From assembly GCF_000974445.1 (NCBI RefSeq), contig NZ_BBOJ01000013.1, positions 62,001 to 126,000 of the forward strand: 64,000 nucleotides of DNA. The letters are read 5' to 3'. The notes under the pieces are model-generated. The model had not been told where the DNA came from. It made no database searches and was given only the letters and a program-made list of their open reading frames with translations. A program made the translations under genes and the position numbers. Positions 13,265-22,207 of the stretch are shown in pieces (within the stretch, counting starts at the first letter, position 1; every line of letters begins with the position of its first letter). Origin of the DNA: Lentzea aerocolonigenes. Its GTDB lineage: Bacteria; Actinomycetota; Actinomycetes; Mycobacteriales; Pseudonocardiaceae.

Positions 13265-14550
13265 GCTTCTCCTCTGCGTAGCAGCTTGCCTTGCGTCTGA
13301 CCGGTTTCCTTGCCGCGCAACCACGTCTGCCTGACGACGCCGTGCAGTTCCCGACCGTGGTACGGCGTGACGGGGTTGCGGTGGTGGAGTGCGTTCTTGT
13401 CCACCACGAACGTCTGGTCCGGCGCGAACACCACGAGGTCCGCGTCTTTGCCCACCTCGATGGCGCCCTTCGTCTCCAGCCCGACCTGGCGAGCCGGGTG
13501 CGTGGCCATCCAGCGGACGACGTCGGTGAGGTGGAAGCCGCGTTCCCGTGCCCCCGTCCACACCGCCGGCAGCCCGAGCTGGAGCGACGCGATCCCGCCC
13601 CACGCCGTGGCGAAGTCGCCCGCCTTCAGCTCGACGGTGCTCGGTGAGTGGTCGCTGACGACGAGGTCGATGACGCCGTCGCGCAGGCCCTGCCACAACG
13701 CCTCGCGGTTCTCGGCCTCCCGGATCGGCGGGCAGCACTTGAACTCCGTCTGCCCGTCGTGGATCTCCTCGGCCGTGAACGTGAGGTAGTGCGGGCAGGT
13801 CTCCGCGGTCACCGGCAGCCGGTCGCGGTGGGCGCCCTCGATGACGTGCAACGCGTCGGACGACGACAGGTGCAGGATGTGCGTGCGGGCACCGGTCTTG
13901 CGCGTCAGCTCGACGACGTCGCTGATCGCCTTGTTCTCCGCCTCGCGCGGCCGTGACGCGAGGAATCCCGCGTAGTCCGGTTCGGAGTCGCGGACCGTGT
14001 GGGCGTCCTCGGCGTGCACGATCGTCAACGCGTCGAGCGTCGCCAGCTGCCTCAGCGCGGCTTCCAGCTCCGACGTCGTCACGGCGGGGAACTCGTCCAC
14101 GCCCGAGTGCAGCAGGAAACACTTGAAGCCGAACACGCCGGCCTCGTGCAACGGCTTCAGGTCGTCGAGGTTGCCGGGGATGATCCCGCCCCAGAACCCG
14201 ACGTCGACCGAGACGTTGGCCGCCGCCTTGCGCTTGATCTCCAGCGCGGCGACCTCGACCGTCGGCGGGATGCTGTTGAGCGGCATGTCGATGATCGTCG
14301 TGACGCCACCGGCGGCAGCGGCACGAGTCGCCGTCTCGAAGCCCTCCCACTCGCTGCGGCCGGGGTCGTTGACGTGCACGTGGGTGTCGACCAGGCCGGG
14401 CAGCAGCACCTCGTCGTCCGCGAGGTGCACGACGTTCGGCGAGTCGATGAACGGCTCGACGGCGACGATGCGGCCGTCGGCGACACCCACGTCGCACGCG
14501 ATCTCACCCTGCGGGGTCACGACCCTGCGGGCGCGGAAGACCAGGTCCAT
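13261..14550 (-). CDS. allB: Allantoinase
   Basis: 429 aa from the ATG at 14550. An in-frame GTG at 14559 overlaps the glxK stop as GTGA and would add three residues, so either start is possible. Opens the hydantoin ring of allantoin to give allantoate. Amidohydrolase family: [11 protein letters not shown] metal ligands (about residues 60-70), the carboxylated-Lys region [22 protein letters not shown], and the C-terminal Asp in VSDHSPS. Coupled to both neighbours by overlap. Confidence 0.95.
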   Translation of the reverse strand: MDLVFRARRVVTPQGEIACDVGVADGRIVAVEPFIDSPNVVHLADDEVLLPGLVDTHVHVNDPGRSEWEGFETATRAAAAGGVTTIIDMPLNSIPPTVEVAALEIKRKAAANVSVDVGFWGGIIPGNLDDLKPLHEAGVFGFKCFLLHSGVDEFPAVTTSELEAALRQLATLDALTIVHAEDAHTVRDSEPDYAGFLASRPREAENKAISDVVELTRKTGARTHILHLSSSDALHVIEGAHRDRLPVTAETCPHYLTFTAEEIHDGQTEFKCCPPIREAENREALWQGLRDGVIDLVVSDHSPSTVELKAGDFATAWGGIASLQLGLPAVWTGARERGFHLTDVVRWMATHPARQVGLETKGAIEVGKDADLVVFAPDQTFVVDKNALHHRNPVTPYHGRELHGVVRQTWLRGKETGQTQGKLLRRGEA

Positions 14551-14555
14551 GGCAC

Positions 14556-15569
14556 TCACTCTGACACCCAGTCGCGGGCGATGCGACCGCCGAGTTCGGT
14601 GAGCAACGACTCTGCCCGCGCCATGCACCGCGTGATATCGGGTTCGACGTCCAGCAGCGCGTAGGCGGCCTTCAACCCGAGATCACCGGGCTCGACCGAG
14701 CACTGCCCGGCCACCGCGACGACCGGCACGTCACCCGAGGCCCTGACCACCCCGTACGGCGCCTTGCCGTGCCGGGTCTGCGCGTCCAGTGAACCTTCGC
14801 CTGTGATCACCAGACGCGCGTCCCGGACGGCTTCGGAGAAGCCGGCCAGCTCCAGCACCACCTCGATGCCCGGCCGGAACCGCGCGCCGAGGACCGCGAG
14901 CGCGGCGAACCCGATCCCGCCCGCCGCACCGGCACCAGGCCGTCCCGCGTGCTCCAGGCCTACCCGCGAAGCGAACGCCTCCAACCTCGCTTCGAGGATC
15001 TCCACCTGCTCGGGTGAAGCACCCTTCTGCGGCCCGTAGACCGCCGCCGCACCGGAAGGACCGAGCAACGGGTTGTCCACGTCCGAGGCCAGCACCAGGT
15101 CGACGCCGTCGAACGACGCCTCGCCCAGCGCCTCCAGCATCCCCGCGCCACCGTCCGTGCACGCGCTGCCGCCCAGCCCGAGCACGATCGTGGTGCAGCC
15201 GACGTCGAGCGCGGCCTTGAGCAGCTCACCGACGCCGTGGCTGGTGGCGGTGAGCGGCGCGGGCTCGTCGAGCAGCGTGAGTCCCGCCGCCGAGGCCACC
15301 TCGACCACGGCGGTCGTACCGCGCACGGCGAACGACGCGGGCACCGGCTTGCCGGCCGGGCCCGTGACCCAGCGGCCTACCTTCAGGAACCCGGCGGCGA
15401 CGGCGGCGTCGACGGTGCCGTCGCCGCCGTCGGCCACCGGGAGCAGGCGCACGTCCACGTCCGGGGCCGCCTCCCGCAGGCCGCGGGCTACTGCCTCCGC
15501 GACCCGCGGGGCGCTGAGCGACCCCTTGAACTTGTCCGGCGCAACGATCACGCACCTGTTTTTCGTCAC
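14556..15569 (-). CDS. glxK: Glycerate kinase (GarK/GlxK type)
   Basis: 337 aa, GTG start with GGAAGGG upstream. Phosphorylates D-glycerate, the end product of the Gcl-GlxR route, feeding it to glycolysis. Family features: [13 protein letters not shown] at the N-terminus, [14 protein letters not shown] (about 42-56), [25 protein letters not shown], and [13 protein letters not shown] near residue 285. It sits 58 bp after gcl and overlaps allB. Confidence 0.95.
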   Translation of the reverse strand: MTKNRCVIVAPDKFKGSLSAPRVAEAVARGLREAAPDVDVRLLPVADGGDGTVDAAVAAGFLKVGRWVTGPAGKPVPASFAVRGTTAVVEVASAAGLTLLDEPAPLTATSHGVGELLKAALDVGCTTIVLGLGGSACTDGGAGMLEALGEASFDGVDLVLASDVDNPLLGPSGAAAVYGPQKGASPEQVEILEARLEAFASRVGLEHAGRPGAGAAGGIGFAALAVLGARFRPGIEVVLELAGFSEAVRDARLVITGEGSLDAQTRHGKAPYGVVRASGDVPVVAVAGQCSVEPGDLGLKAAYALLDVEPDITRCMARAESLLTELGGRIARDWVSE

Positions 15570-15627
15570 GCGGGGCCCTTCCGTGCGCTCAGAGTGAACG
15601 AAAGCTCCCCGCGTGCACTCCAGCGAC

Positions 15628-17328
15628 TCACGGGAGGGGCTCGTATTCGCGCATGGCGGCGATGGACGTGCCGTTCGCCGTGTTGCCCTCGCGTTCGATC
15701 ATGATCTCGACGAGGACGGGGCGAGAAGTGCGGTCGGCCTCCTTGCGTGCCCATTCGAGGGACGTGCGGATTTCAGAGGGATCGGCCACGCGGACGCCGG
15801 AGCAGCCGTAGGCCTCCATGATCTTCACGTTGTCCGAGCCGGTGGTGTCGTAGTGGATGTCGACCTCGTACTTCATGTCGTAGCCACCGTGGTCCTCGGC
15901 CATCCTGATCAGGCCGAGGTACTCGTTGTTCAGCATGATCAGCACGAACGGCACGTCGTACTGGGCGCCGACCGCGAGCTCCTCCACCAGGAACTGGAAC
16001 GAGTAGTCGCCGACGATGCCGACGACCTCCGCGTCAGGTCGCGCCTTCTTGACCCCGATGGCCGCCGGGATCTCCCAGCCGAGCGGGCCTGCCTGGCCGC
16101 AGACCTGGTAGTGGCGCGGCTTGTGCGCCTTCTGGTGCTGACCGGACCAGATCTGGTAGAGCCCGATGGCCGTGACGAAGTAGGTGTCCGGGCCGTAGAA
16201 CTCGTTGATCTCCTTGAACACCCGTGGCGCCTTGACCGGCACGGTGTCGAAGTCCTCGCGCCGCAGCAGCGTCCGCTTGAGCTCCTGGCACCGTTCGACC
16301 CAGGCGTTCTTCTCCCGAGGGCCGTGCTGCTTCGCCTTGTCCAGCAGGGCCTTCAGGAAGAGCTTGGTGTCCGCGACGATCCCGAGGTCGGGTCCGAAGA
16401 CCTTGCCGATCTGGGTCGGCTCGACGTCGACGTGGATGAACTTGCGCGAGCCGCGGTAGGTCGCCAGGTCACCGGTGTGCCGGTCGCCGAACCGGGCACC
16501 CAGCGCCAGCACCAGGTCGGACTCCAGGAACGACGCGTTGCCGTAGCGCTGCGAGGTCTGGATGCCGGTCATGCCCGCGTAGAGCGGGTGGTCCTCGTCG
16601 ATCGCGCCCTTGCCCATCAACGTGGCCTGGAGCGGGATCTGCAGGAACTCGGCCAGCTCCAGCAGTTCGGCGGACGCCTCGCCGAGGATGACACCGCCAC
16701 CGGCGAGCAGCAGTGGCCGTTCGGCGGCCAGCAGCATCTCCAGCGCGCGCTCCACGCGTGCATCTGAAGGAACGCTTCTCTGCACCGGCAACGGCTCGTC
16801 GATCGTCGAGTCCCACTCGATCTCCTGCTTCTGCACGTCGATCGGCAGGTCGATCAGCACCGGCCCTGGCCGGCCGGAGCGGGCGATCCGGAACGCCTCG
16901 CGGAAGATCCACGGCATCTGCGCGGCTTCCTTGACCTGCACCGCCCACTTCGTGACGGGCGCGGCGATCGAGACGATGTCGACGGCCTGGAACGCCTCCT
17001 GGTGCAGCTTGGAGACCGCGGCCTGGCCGGTGATGCACAGGATCGGCACGGAGTCGGCCTGCGCGGTGTAGAGGCCGGTGATCATGTTCGTGCCGGCCGG
17101 GCCGGACGTGCCGATCGCGACACCGACGTTGCCCGTCGTGCGCGACCAGCCGTCGGCCATGTGCGTCGCGCCCTCCTCGTGCCGGACGATGAGGTGCTCG
17201 ATGGAGCCGTCCTGCTCCATCGCCTTGTACAGCGGCAGGATCGCGGCGCCGGGGCAGCCGAACACGGTGTCGATGCCCTCGGACTTGAGGACCTCGACGA
17301 CCGCTTGCATGACTGGGATCTTCGGCAT
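15628..17328 (-). CDS. gcl: Glyoxylate carboligase (ThDP enzyme), with Glu51
   Basis: 566 aa from the ATG at 17328, 4 bp after glxR. Condenses two glyoxylates to tartronate semialdehyde and CO2. Gcl identity is supported by GTSGPAGTNMITGLY, LCITGQA, FQAVDIVSIAAPVTK, PTQIGKVFGPDLGI and CGQAGPLGWEIPAAIGV, all close to the E. coli enzyme. The ThDP motif is GDYSFQF...NNEYLGL. Residue 51 is Glu (RHEEGATHMADG; codon 17178-17176), whereas E. coli Gcl has Val51, known for lacking the canonical Glu that activates ThDP. The neighbours glxR, hyi and glxK make another ThDP function unlikely. Confidence 0.9.
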   Translation of the reverse strand: MPKIPVMQAVVEVLKSEGIDTVFGCPGAAILPLYKAMEQDGSIEHLIVRHEEGATHMADGWSRTTGNVGVAIGTSGPAGTNMITGLYTAQADSVPILCITGQAAVSKLHQEAFQAVDIVSIAAPVTKWAVQVKEAAQMPWIFREAFRIARSGRPGPVLIDLPIDVQKQEIEWDSTIDEPLPVQRSVPSDARVERALEMLLAAERPLLLAGGGVILGEASAELLELAEFLQIPLQATLMGKGAIDEDHPLYAGMTGIQTSQRYGNASFLESDLVLALGARFGDRHTGDLATYRGSRKFIHVDVEPTQIGKVFGPDLGIVADTKLFLKALLDKAKQHGPREKNAWVERCQELKRTLLRREDFDTVPVKAPRVFKEINEFYGPDTYFVTAIGLYQIWSGQHQKAHKPRHYQVCGQAGPLGWEIPAAIGVKKARPDAEVVGIVGDYSFQFLVEELAVGAQYDVPFVLIMLNNEYLGLIRMAEDHGGYDMKYEVDIHYDTTGSDNVKIMEAYGCSGVRVADPSEIRTSLEWARKEADRTSRPVLVEIMIEREGNTANGTSIAAMREYEPLP

Positions 17329-17332
17329 GTGT

Positions 17333-18190
17333 CTAGGCCCTTCCCGCGAAGTTCTCGATGACCTTGAGCAGCGCGGAGTGGTCGAGCGAGCCGTAACCCT
17401 GCGCGCGAGCCGCCGCGACCAGTGCGGCGATCTGGTTGGTGACCGGCAGCGCGACGTCGGCGGCACGTGCCGCGTCCAGCGCGATGCCCATGTCCTTGTG
17501 GTGCAGGTCGATCCGGAAGCCGGGCTGGAACTCGCGCGCGATCATCGTCTCGCGCTTGAGGTCGAGGATCCGGTTCGCCGCGAGACCGCCCGCCAGCACG
17601 TCCAGGCCTGCCTTGGGGTCGACGCCGGACGCCTCCAGCAGCACGATCGACTCGGCGACCAGCGCGTAGATGCCGCCGACCATCAGCTGGTTCGCGGCCT
17701 TCACGACCTGGCCGGCGCCGTGCGGGCCGACGTGGACGATCGTCTTGCCGACGACCTCCAGGAACGGCCTGGCGGCGGCGAAGTCGGCTTCCTCGCCGCC
17801 GACCATGATGCTGAGCGAGGCCTGGATCGCCCCGGTCTGGCCGCCTGACACCGGCGCGTCGAGCACGCGGACGTGCGAGAGCATGCGCGCGATCTCGATC
17901 GACGTGGACGGGCGGATCGTGCTCATGTCGATCAGCAACGTGCCGTCGTCGAACGTGACCTCGTTGACGACGGCCTCGACCTGCGGGTGGTTCGGCAGCA
18001 TCGTGATGACGACCTCAGCGCCGCTCACGGCTTCCTGCGCGGATCCGGCCGCCTTGCCGCCGTCGGCGACGAGCTTTTCGAGCGAGGCCGGGCTGAGGTC
18101 GAAGCCCGTCACGTCGTGCCCAGCGGCTACGAGGTGGGCCGCCATCGGGCTGCCCATGATGCCGAGGCCGATGAAACCGATCCTGGTCAT
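17333..18190 (-). CDS. glxR: Tartronate semialdehyde reductase (2-hydroxy-3-oxopropionate reductase)
   Basis: 285 aa. Reduces tartronate semialdehyde to D-glycerate with NAD(P)H. Beta-hydroxyacid dehydrogenase family: GFIGLGIMGSPMAAHL dinucleotide fold (residues 5-20), the substrate-binding DAPVSGGQTGA, and the catalytic Lys in GQVVKAANQLMVGG, then HKDMGIALDAA. The ATG overlaps the hyi stop (ATGA). Confidence 0.95.
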   Translation of the reverse strand: MTRIGFIGLGIMGSPMAAHLVAAGHDVTGFDLSPASLEKLVADGGKAAGSAQEAVSGAEVVITMLPNHPQVEAVVNEVTFDDGTLLIDMSTIRPSTSIEIARMLSHVRVLDAPVSGGQTGAIQASLSIMVGGEEADFAAARPFLEVVGKTIVHVGPHGAGQVVKAANQLMVGGIYALVAESIVLLEASGVDPKAGLDVLAGGLAANRILDLKRETMIAREFQPGFRIDLHHKDMGIALDAARAADVALPVTNQIAALVAAARAQGYGSLDHSALLKVIENFAGRA

Positions 18191-18933
18191 GCGTTGTCCC
18201 TCCAAGCGAAGGAGTGGGTGACGGGCTTGTACTCGGCGCCGACGAAGCCCGTGTAGCCGTTGGCGCGGAGCTTCGCGAGATGGCAGAAGAGGTCGAGCTC
18301 GCCGGTGCCTGGCTCACCGCGTCCGGGAGCGTCGGCGATCTGCACGTGACCGATGCGGTCGACGTGGTCGGCGAGGGTGTCGAGGTCGTCGCCGTTCGTG
18401 GCGAGGTGGTAGAGGTCCGCGAGCAGCTTCACGTTGCCGCGGTCGATCTCGTCGATGAGCTCGAACGCCTGGTGGGCGGTCTTGATCGGGTACTTCGGCG
18501 CGCCGCTCAGCGGTTCGACCACGATCTGGGCGCCGATCTCCGCCGCGACGTCGGCGGCGAAGCGGTAGTTCGCGACGGTCTGCGCGGTGGTCTCGAAGTT
18601 GCCGTGCAGCGCGTTGAGCGTGCGGCAGCCGAGCCGGGCCGCGATGGCGGCGGTGACCTCGACGTTCGCCCGGAACTCGGTCTCCCTGCCCGGCCAGCTC
18701 GCGAGGCCGCGGTCGCCCGCCGGCATGTCGCCCGCGAACAAGTTGAGGCCGACCAGGCGCACGCCGGCGTCCCCGATCGCGGCTTCGAACGCCTCGATCT
18801 CGCGCGTCTCGGGGACGGCGTCCGCGAACGGCCACCAGATCTCGACCGCGTCGAACCCGGCGGCACGCGCCGCCCGCGGACGCTCCAGCAACGGCAGTTC
18901 CGTGAAGAGCATGGACAGGTTTGCGTCGAACAT
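18187..18933 (-). CDS. hyi: Hydroxypyruvate isomerase
   Basis: 248 aa from the ATG at 18933 (MFDANLSMLFTELPLLERP, the usual Hyi N-terminus). Interconverts hydroxypyruvate and tartronate semialdehyde. TIM-barrel AP-endonuclease-2 fold: VEIWWPF, GLNLFAGDMPAGDRGLAS, VEPLSG, LLADLYHLATNGDD, HVQIADAPGRGEPGTGELD and FVGAEYKP. First gene of the minus-strand operon, facing uraD across a promoter region with several palindromes. Confidence 0.94.
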   Translation of the reverse strand: MFDANLSMLFTELPLLERPRAARAAGFDAVEIWWPFADAVPETREIEAFEAAIGDAGVRLVGLNLFAGDMPAGDRGLASWPGRETEFRANVEVTAAIAARLGCRTLNALHGNFETTAQTVANYRFAADVAAEIGAQIVVEPLSGAPKYPIKTAHQAFELIDEIDRGNVKLLADLYHLATNGDDLDTLADHVDRIGHVQIADAPGRGEPGTGELDLFCHLAKLRANGYTGFVGAEYKPVTHSFAWRDNA

Positions 18934-18948
18934 CGCTTTGGCCGTTCC

Positions 18949-18963
18949 TTCCACATTGCGGAA
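18949..18963. promoter_or_regulatory. Candidate AllR (IclR-family) operator, hyi side
   Basis: TTCCACATTGCGGAA, near-palindromic (12 of 15 positions symmetric), 16 bp upstream of the chosen hyi start. The last ten bases, CATTGCGGAA, recur at 24908-24917 in the aceB/iclR promoter. IclR-family sites are typically such short AT-flanked palindromes. Confidence 0.6.
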
Positions 18964-18999
18964 GTTCAATTTCGCTCTATGGAGACACTAGACATCTCA

Positions 19000-19015
19000 C
19001 TTGACCCGGGTCAAG
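19000..19015. promoter_or_regulatory. Perfect 16-bp palindrome in hyi/uraD intergenic region
   Basis: CTTGACCCGGGTCAAG is its own reverse complement. It sits midway between the divergent hyi and uraD starts and between the two box-like sites at 18949 and 19010. The regulator is unknown. Confidence 0.55.
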
Positions 19016-19024
19016 AATGTGGAA
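19010..19024. promoter_or_regulatory. Candidate AllR operator, uraD side
   Basis: The nine bases AATGTGGAA (19016-19024) are the exact reverse complement of TTCCACATT at 18949-18957. The 15-mer matches the inverted box at 11 of 15 positions. It overlaps the right arm of the palindrome and lies 33 bp before the uraD start. Confidence 0.45.
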
Positions 19025-19057
19025 GTTAGATTCCGCGATACAGAAACTTGGAGAGCC

Positions 19058-19540
19058 GTGGACAGCTTCAACAGCGCCCCGGAGGCCGAACTGCGACCTC
19101 TGCTCGCCGAGTGCCTCGCGGTACCCCGCTGGGTCGACGCGGTGGTGGCCGGCAGGCCGTACGCGTCGATGGATGCACTCCTCGCGGCTTCTCACGTTGC
19201 CGCACAAGGACTTTCCGACGAGGAGGTGCTCGGCGCGATCGCCGGGCACCCGCGCATCGGCGAACGACAGTCCACAGGTGGGGTGTCGGCGAAGTGGTCG
19301 CGGTCCGAACAGTCCGGTGTGGACAGCTCCCAGGCTGATCGCCTGGCGGCTGCGAACGCCGCGTACGAGGATCGGTTCGGGCACATCTACCTGGTGTGCG
19401 CGACCGGCCTGAGCGGTGCGGAGATGCTCGGCAACCTGTCCAGTCGCATGGACAACCCGCCGGAAGTCGAGCTCCGCGTCGTCAACGACGAACTCGCGAA
19501 GATCGCCGCCTTGCGGCTGCAGAAGCTGATCGGGAGCTGA
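19058..19540 (+). CDS. uraD: OHCU decarboxylase (2-oxo-4-hydroxy-4-carboxy-5-ureidoimidazoline decarboxylase)
   Basis: 160 aa from the GTG at 19058 (GGAGAG just upstream), the usual size; the open frame extends to a TTG at 19001 that would lie in the operator region. Converts OHCU to S-allantoin in urate breakdown. Signature residues: catalytic His in IAGHPRIGE, then SxEQSG and the motif YEDRFGHIYLVCATG. Followed after 5 bp by uricase. The HIU hydrolase gene that often lies between them in actinobacteria is absent. Confidence 0.93.
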   Translation: MDSFNSAPEAELRPLLAECLAVPRWVDAVVAGRPYASMDALLAASHVAAQGLSDEEVLGAIAGHPRIGERQSTGGVSAKWSRSEQSGVDSSQADRLAAANAAYEDRFGHIYLVCATGLSGAEMLGNLSSRMDNPPEVELRVVNDELAKIAALRLQKLIGS

Positions 19541-19545
19541 ACAAC

Positions 19546-20424
19546 ATGGCCATCGTCTTGGGCCCCAACCAGTACGGCAAGGCGGAGAACCGCCTCGTCA
19601 CGGTGTCGCGCAACGGTTCCGTGCACACGATCAAGGACCTGACGGTCAGCACCTCGCTGCGCGGCGACCTCGCCGACACGCACCTGACCGGCGACAACGC
19701 CAAGGTGCTCGCGACCGACACGCAGAAGAACACCGTCTACGCGTTCGCCAAGGAGGCGCCGGTCGGGGAGATCGAGGACTTCGCGCTGCGCCTGGGCCAC
19801 CACTTCGTCTCTTCACAGGAGGCGATTTCCGGTGCGCGGATTCTGATCGACGAGCACTCGTGGGACCGCATCGACGGGCACGACCACGCGTTCGTGCAGG
19901 GGTCTAACGAGAAGCGCACCACGGCCGTGACGATCGAGGGGTCGCAGGCGTGGGTCGTGTCGGGCGTGCGCGACCTGGTGGTGCTGAAGTCGACGGGGTC
20001 GGAGTTCCACGGCTACCCGAAGGACCCGTACACGACGCTGAAGGAGACGAACGACCGCATCCTGGCCACGTCGGTCACGGCCCGCTGGCGTTACGCCGGT
20101 ACGGACGTCGACTGGGCGAAGTCGTTCGCGGAGATCCGTTCGATCATGCTGAAGACGTTCGCGGACAAGCACTCCCTGTCGTTGCAGCAGACGTTGTACG
20201 CGATGGGCGAGGCCGTGCTGAACGCGCGCTCGGAGGTCGCCGAGGTGCGGCTCTCCATGCCGAACAAGCACCACTTCCTGGTGGACCTCAGCGCGTTCGG
20301 ACTGGAGAACGACAACGAGGTCTTCTACGCCGCGGACCGCCCGTACGGCCTCATCGAGGGCTCGATCCTGCGGGACGACGCCCCCGAGGCAGGTCTTGCC
20401 TGGAGTACTTTGCCAGCCTTCTGA
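19546..20424 (+). CDS. Urate oxidase (uricase)
   Basis: 292 aa, ATG. Cofactor-free oxidation of urate to 5-hydroxyisourate. Family features: N-terminal LGPNQYGKAENRLVTV, the catalytic Thr/Lys region ATDTQKNTVYAFAKE, DHAFVQGSNEKRT, LKSTGSEFHGYPKDPYTTLKETNDRILAT, and MPNKHHFLVDLS near the end. Its last 74 bp overlap the convergent FAD monooxygenase, so the two transcripts may interfere. Confidence 0.95.
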   Translation: MAIVLGPNQYGKAENRLVTVSRNGSVHTIKDLTVSTSLRGDLADTHLTGDNAKVLATDTQKNTVYAFAKEAPVGEIEDFALRLGHHFVSSQEAISGARILIDEHSWDRIDGHDHAFVQGSNEKRTTAVTIEGSQAWVVSGVRDLVVLKSTGSEFHGYPKDPYTTLKETNDRILATSVTARWRYAGTDVDWAKSFAEIRSIMLKTFADKHSLSLQQTLYAMGEAVLNARSEVAEVRLSMPNKHHFLVDLSAFGLENDNEVFYAADRPYGLIEGSILRDDAPEAGLAWSTLPAF

Positions 20425-21634
20425 ACACCACCGGGTTGAGCAGGGTCGCCGGCGAGGCGACCATGTGCACGACCCGGACGAAGCGGCGGAACAGGTCGGG
20501 GTCGCGCACGATCCCGGCCTGCCACTTCTTGAGGTACCAGCCGAGCAGCCCACCGCGCCGCGCCTCCACCCAGGTGCGGTCGGCGTTGCTGGACATCGCC
20601 CACGACGCCTTCGCGGTCCGCGCGACCTTCCGCTGGAACGCGCGGCAACCCCGGGCGCTGAAGTCGTTGTGCCGCCGGAACAACAGCGCCTCCATCGCCG
20701 CCACGGTGATCCCCTGGCCGTAGACGGGGTTGAACGCGCACACCGCGTCTCCCAGCGCCACCAGCCCGCTCGGCCAGTTCGCCACGTCCTCGAAAGCGTT
20801 GCGGCGACTGGCCGTGCGAGCGAACAGGTAGACAGGCGTGAGCGGCTCGGCGTCCGCGAGCATCGTCGAGATCGGCACCCGCAGCGAGTCCAGGAACTCC
20901 TGGTAGCCGTCGAGGTCACGCGGCGGGTGGTCACCACCGGCTCCCTGCGCGGTGACCATGATCCGGTCGCCCTCGACGCGCATCGCCGCGACACCGCGCG
21001 GCAGGTCCGGCGCGGACGGACTTTCCGCGTACACCACGGGAAAGCCCGCCGGCGCGGTGTAGATCCGGGTCGCGTACCCGGTACCGGAGTCGACCACCTC
21101 GGGTTCCGCCGAGGTGATCCCGGCCTCGGCGAGCCAGGCACGCAGCTTCGACGACCGGCCGGACGCGTCCACGACCAGGTCCGCACCGACGTGGCCGTCC
21201 CGCGTCCGCACGCCGTTCACGACGCCGTTGTGGAACGAGAGCCCGGTGACGTGCACGCCGTCCACGATCTCGGCGGTGACCCGCCGCCTGATGCAGGTCT
21301 CGAGCAGCGGCCGGCTCAGCGACAGCAACGGCATGCCCAGGTGCGTCTTCGCGAGCCAGCCGAGCGGGTTGAGGATCTGCATGTCCCCCGCGTCCGCGAG
21401 CACCGCGCCCTCGCGCACGAGCTCCTCGCGCAGGCCGGGGAACAGCTCCTCCAGCAGTTCACCACCGCGCACCAGCAGTCCGTGCGTGTGCCTCCCCTGC
21501 GGCACGCCCGCGCGGTAGTCGGGCTCGTCGGACAGCTCGTCACGTTCCAGGACCACCACTTCGTCGCACGACTCGGTCAGCACCCGAGCGGCGAGCAAGC
21601 CGGCGATTCCCCCACCTATCACCAGGGCCTTCAT
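20351..21634 (-). CDS. FAD-dependent monooxygenase/oxidoreductase
   Basis: 427 aa from the ATG at 21634; a TTG at 21646 is a possible longer start. The Rossmann FAD motif VIGGGIAGLLAARVL opens the protein. VPQGRHTHGLLVRG is typical of a subgroup of aromatic-hydroxylase-like flavoproteins, and DLVVDASGRSSKLRAWL and LVALGDAVCAFNPVYGQGITVA are the other FAD contacts. The last 24 codons overlap the uricase 3' end on the opposite strand. Substrate unknown; it follows the Imm1-like gene by 30 bp. A role in purine use is not shown by sequence. Confidence 0.85.
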   Translation of the reverse strand: MKALVIGGGIAGLLAARVLTESCDEVVVLERDELSDEPDYRAGVPQGRHTHGLLVRGGELLEELFPGLREELVREGAVLADAGDMQILNPLGWLAKTHLGMPLLSLSRPLLETCIRRRVTAEIVDGVHVTGLSFHNGVVNGVRTRDGHVGADLVVDASGRSSKLRAWLAEAGITSAEPEVVDSGTGYATRIYTAPAGFPVVYAESPSAPDLPRGVAAMRVEGDRIMVTAQGAGGDHPPRDLDGYQEFLDSLRVPISTMLADAEPLTPVYLFARTASRRNAFEDVANWPSGLVALGDAVCAFNPVYGQGITVAAMEALLFRRHNDFSARGCRAFQRKVARTAKASWAMSSNADRTWVEARRGGLLGWYLKKWQAGIVRDPDLFRRFVRVVHMVASPATLLNPVVFRRLAKYSRQDLPRGRRPAGSSPR

Positions 21635-21664
21635 GAGCCCATTCAACCAGTGCCCGGCTGAGAG

Positions 21665-22132
21665 TCAGCGGTTCTCCGTGCCGCGCAACGACATCTGCTG
21701 GTCGCGCCACGAGTGGAACAGGTCCGCCTCGCAGTACCAGTCCACGCCCGTCGGACGTTCGCCGGTCGTCATGAACTCGATCAGCAGCTGCTTGTACAGG
21801 TCGAGTGGAACGCCGACACCGGGCGGGAAGTCCGTGTACTTCTCGTTGACGTACGGCGCCTCGACCGACCCTTTCGGCCAGCCCATGAAGGTGTTGTCGA
21901 CGTAGTACATGTAGCCCCATGCGCCCCGCACGGCGAGCACGACGTTGTGGTCGGGATCGCCCTCGGCGGTGAGCGGCCTGCCGAAGTGGTCGAGCGATCC
22001 GTCGTTGCACTCCGGGCGCCCCAGCAGCCCGATCAACGTGTCCACATCCGCTGCGCACGCGACGACCTGGTACTTGTGCTCCGCCGCGTCGAGGTCGGGT
22101 AGACCGGTCCAAAGACCAGCACGCATGCTCAT
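21665..22132 (-). CDS. Imm1-like immunity family protein
   Basis: 155 aa from the ATG at 22132 (a GTG at 22141 is an alternative). The C-terminal half, with KYTDFPPGVGVPLDLYKQL, then EFMTTGERPTGVDWY, has the layout of the Imm1 family: a proline-rich strand, a helix ending in a TGxRP turn and a final strand with Trp. The middle has AVRGAWGYMYYVDN strands. Imm1 proteins usually protect from toxins of polymorphic or contact-dependent systems, but no toxin gene is near, so it is an orphan. A lineage-specific unknown function is also possible. Confidence 0.6.
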   Translation of the reverse strand: MSMRAGLWTGLPDLDAAEHKYQVVACAADVDTLIGLLGRPECNDGSLDHFGRPLTAEGDPDHNVVLAVRGAWGYMYYVDNTFMGWPKGSVEAPYVNEKYTDFPPGVGVPLDLYKQLLIEFMTTGERPTGVDWYCEADLFHSWRDQQMSLRGTENR

Positions 22133-22207
22133 GCGAGCCACCCTGCACCCATTGCCGGGAACATTCGACACGCATTGACAGAACCACACGAACGGGTGAT
22201 GACCCGT

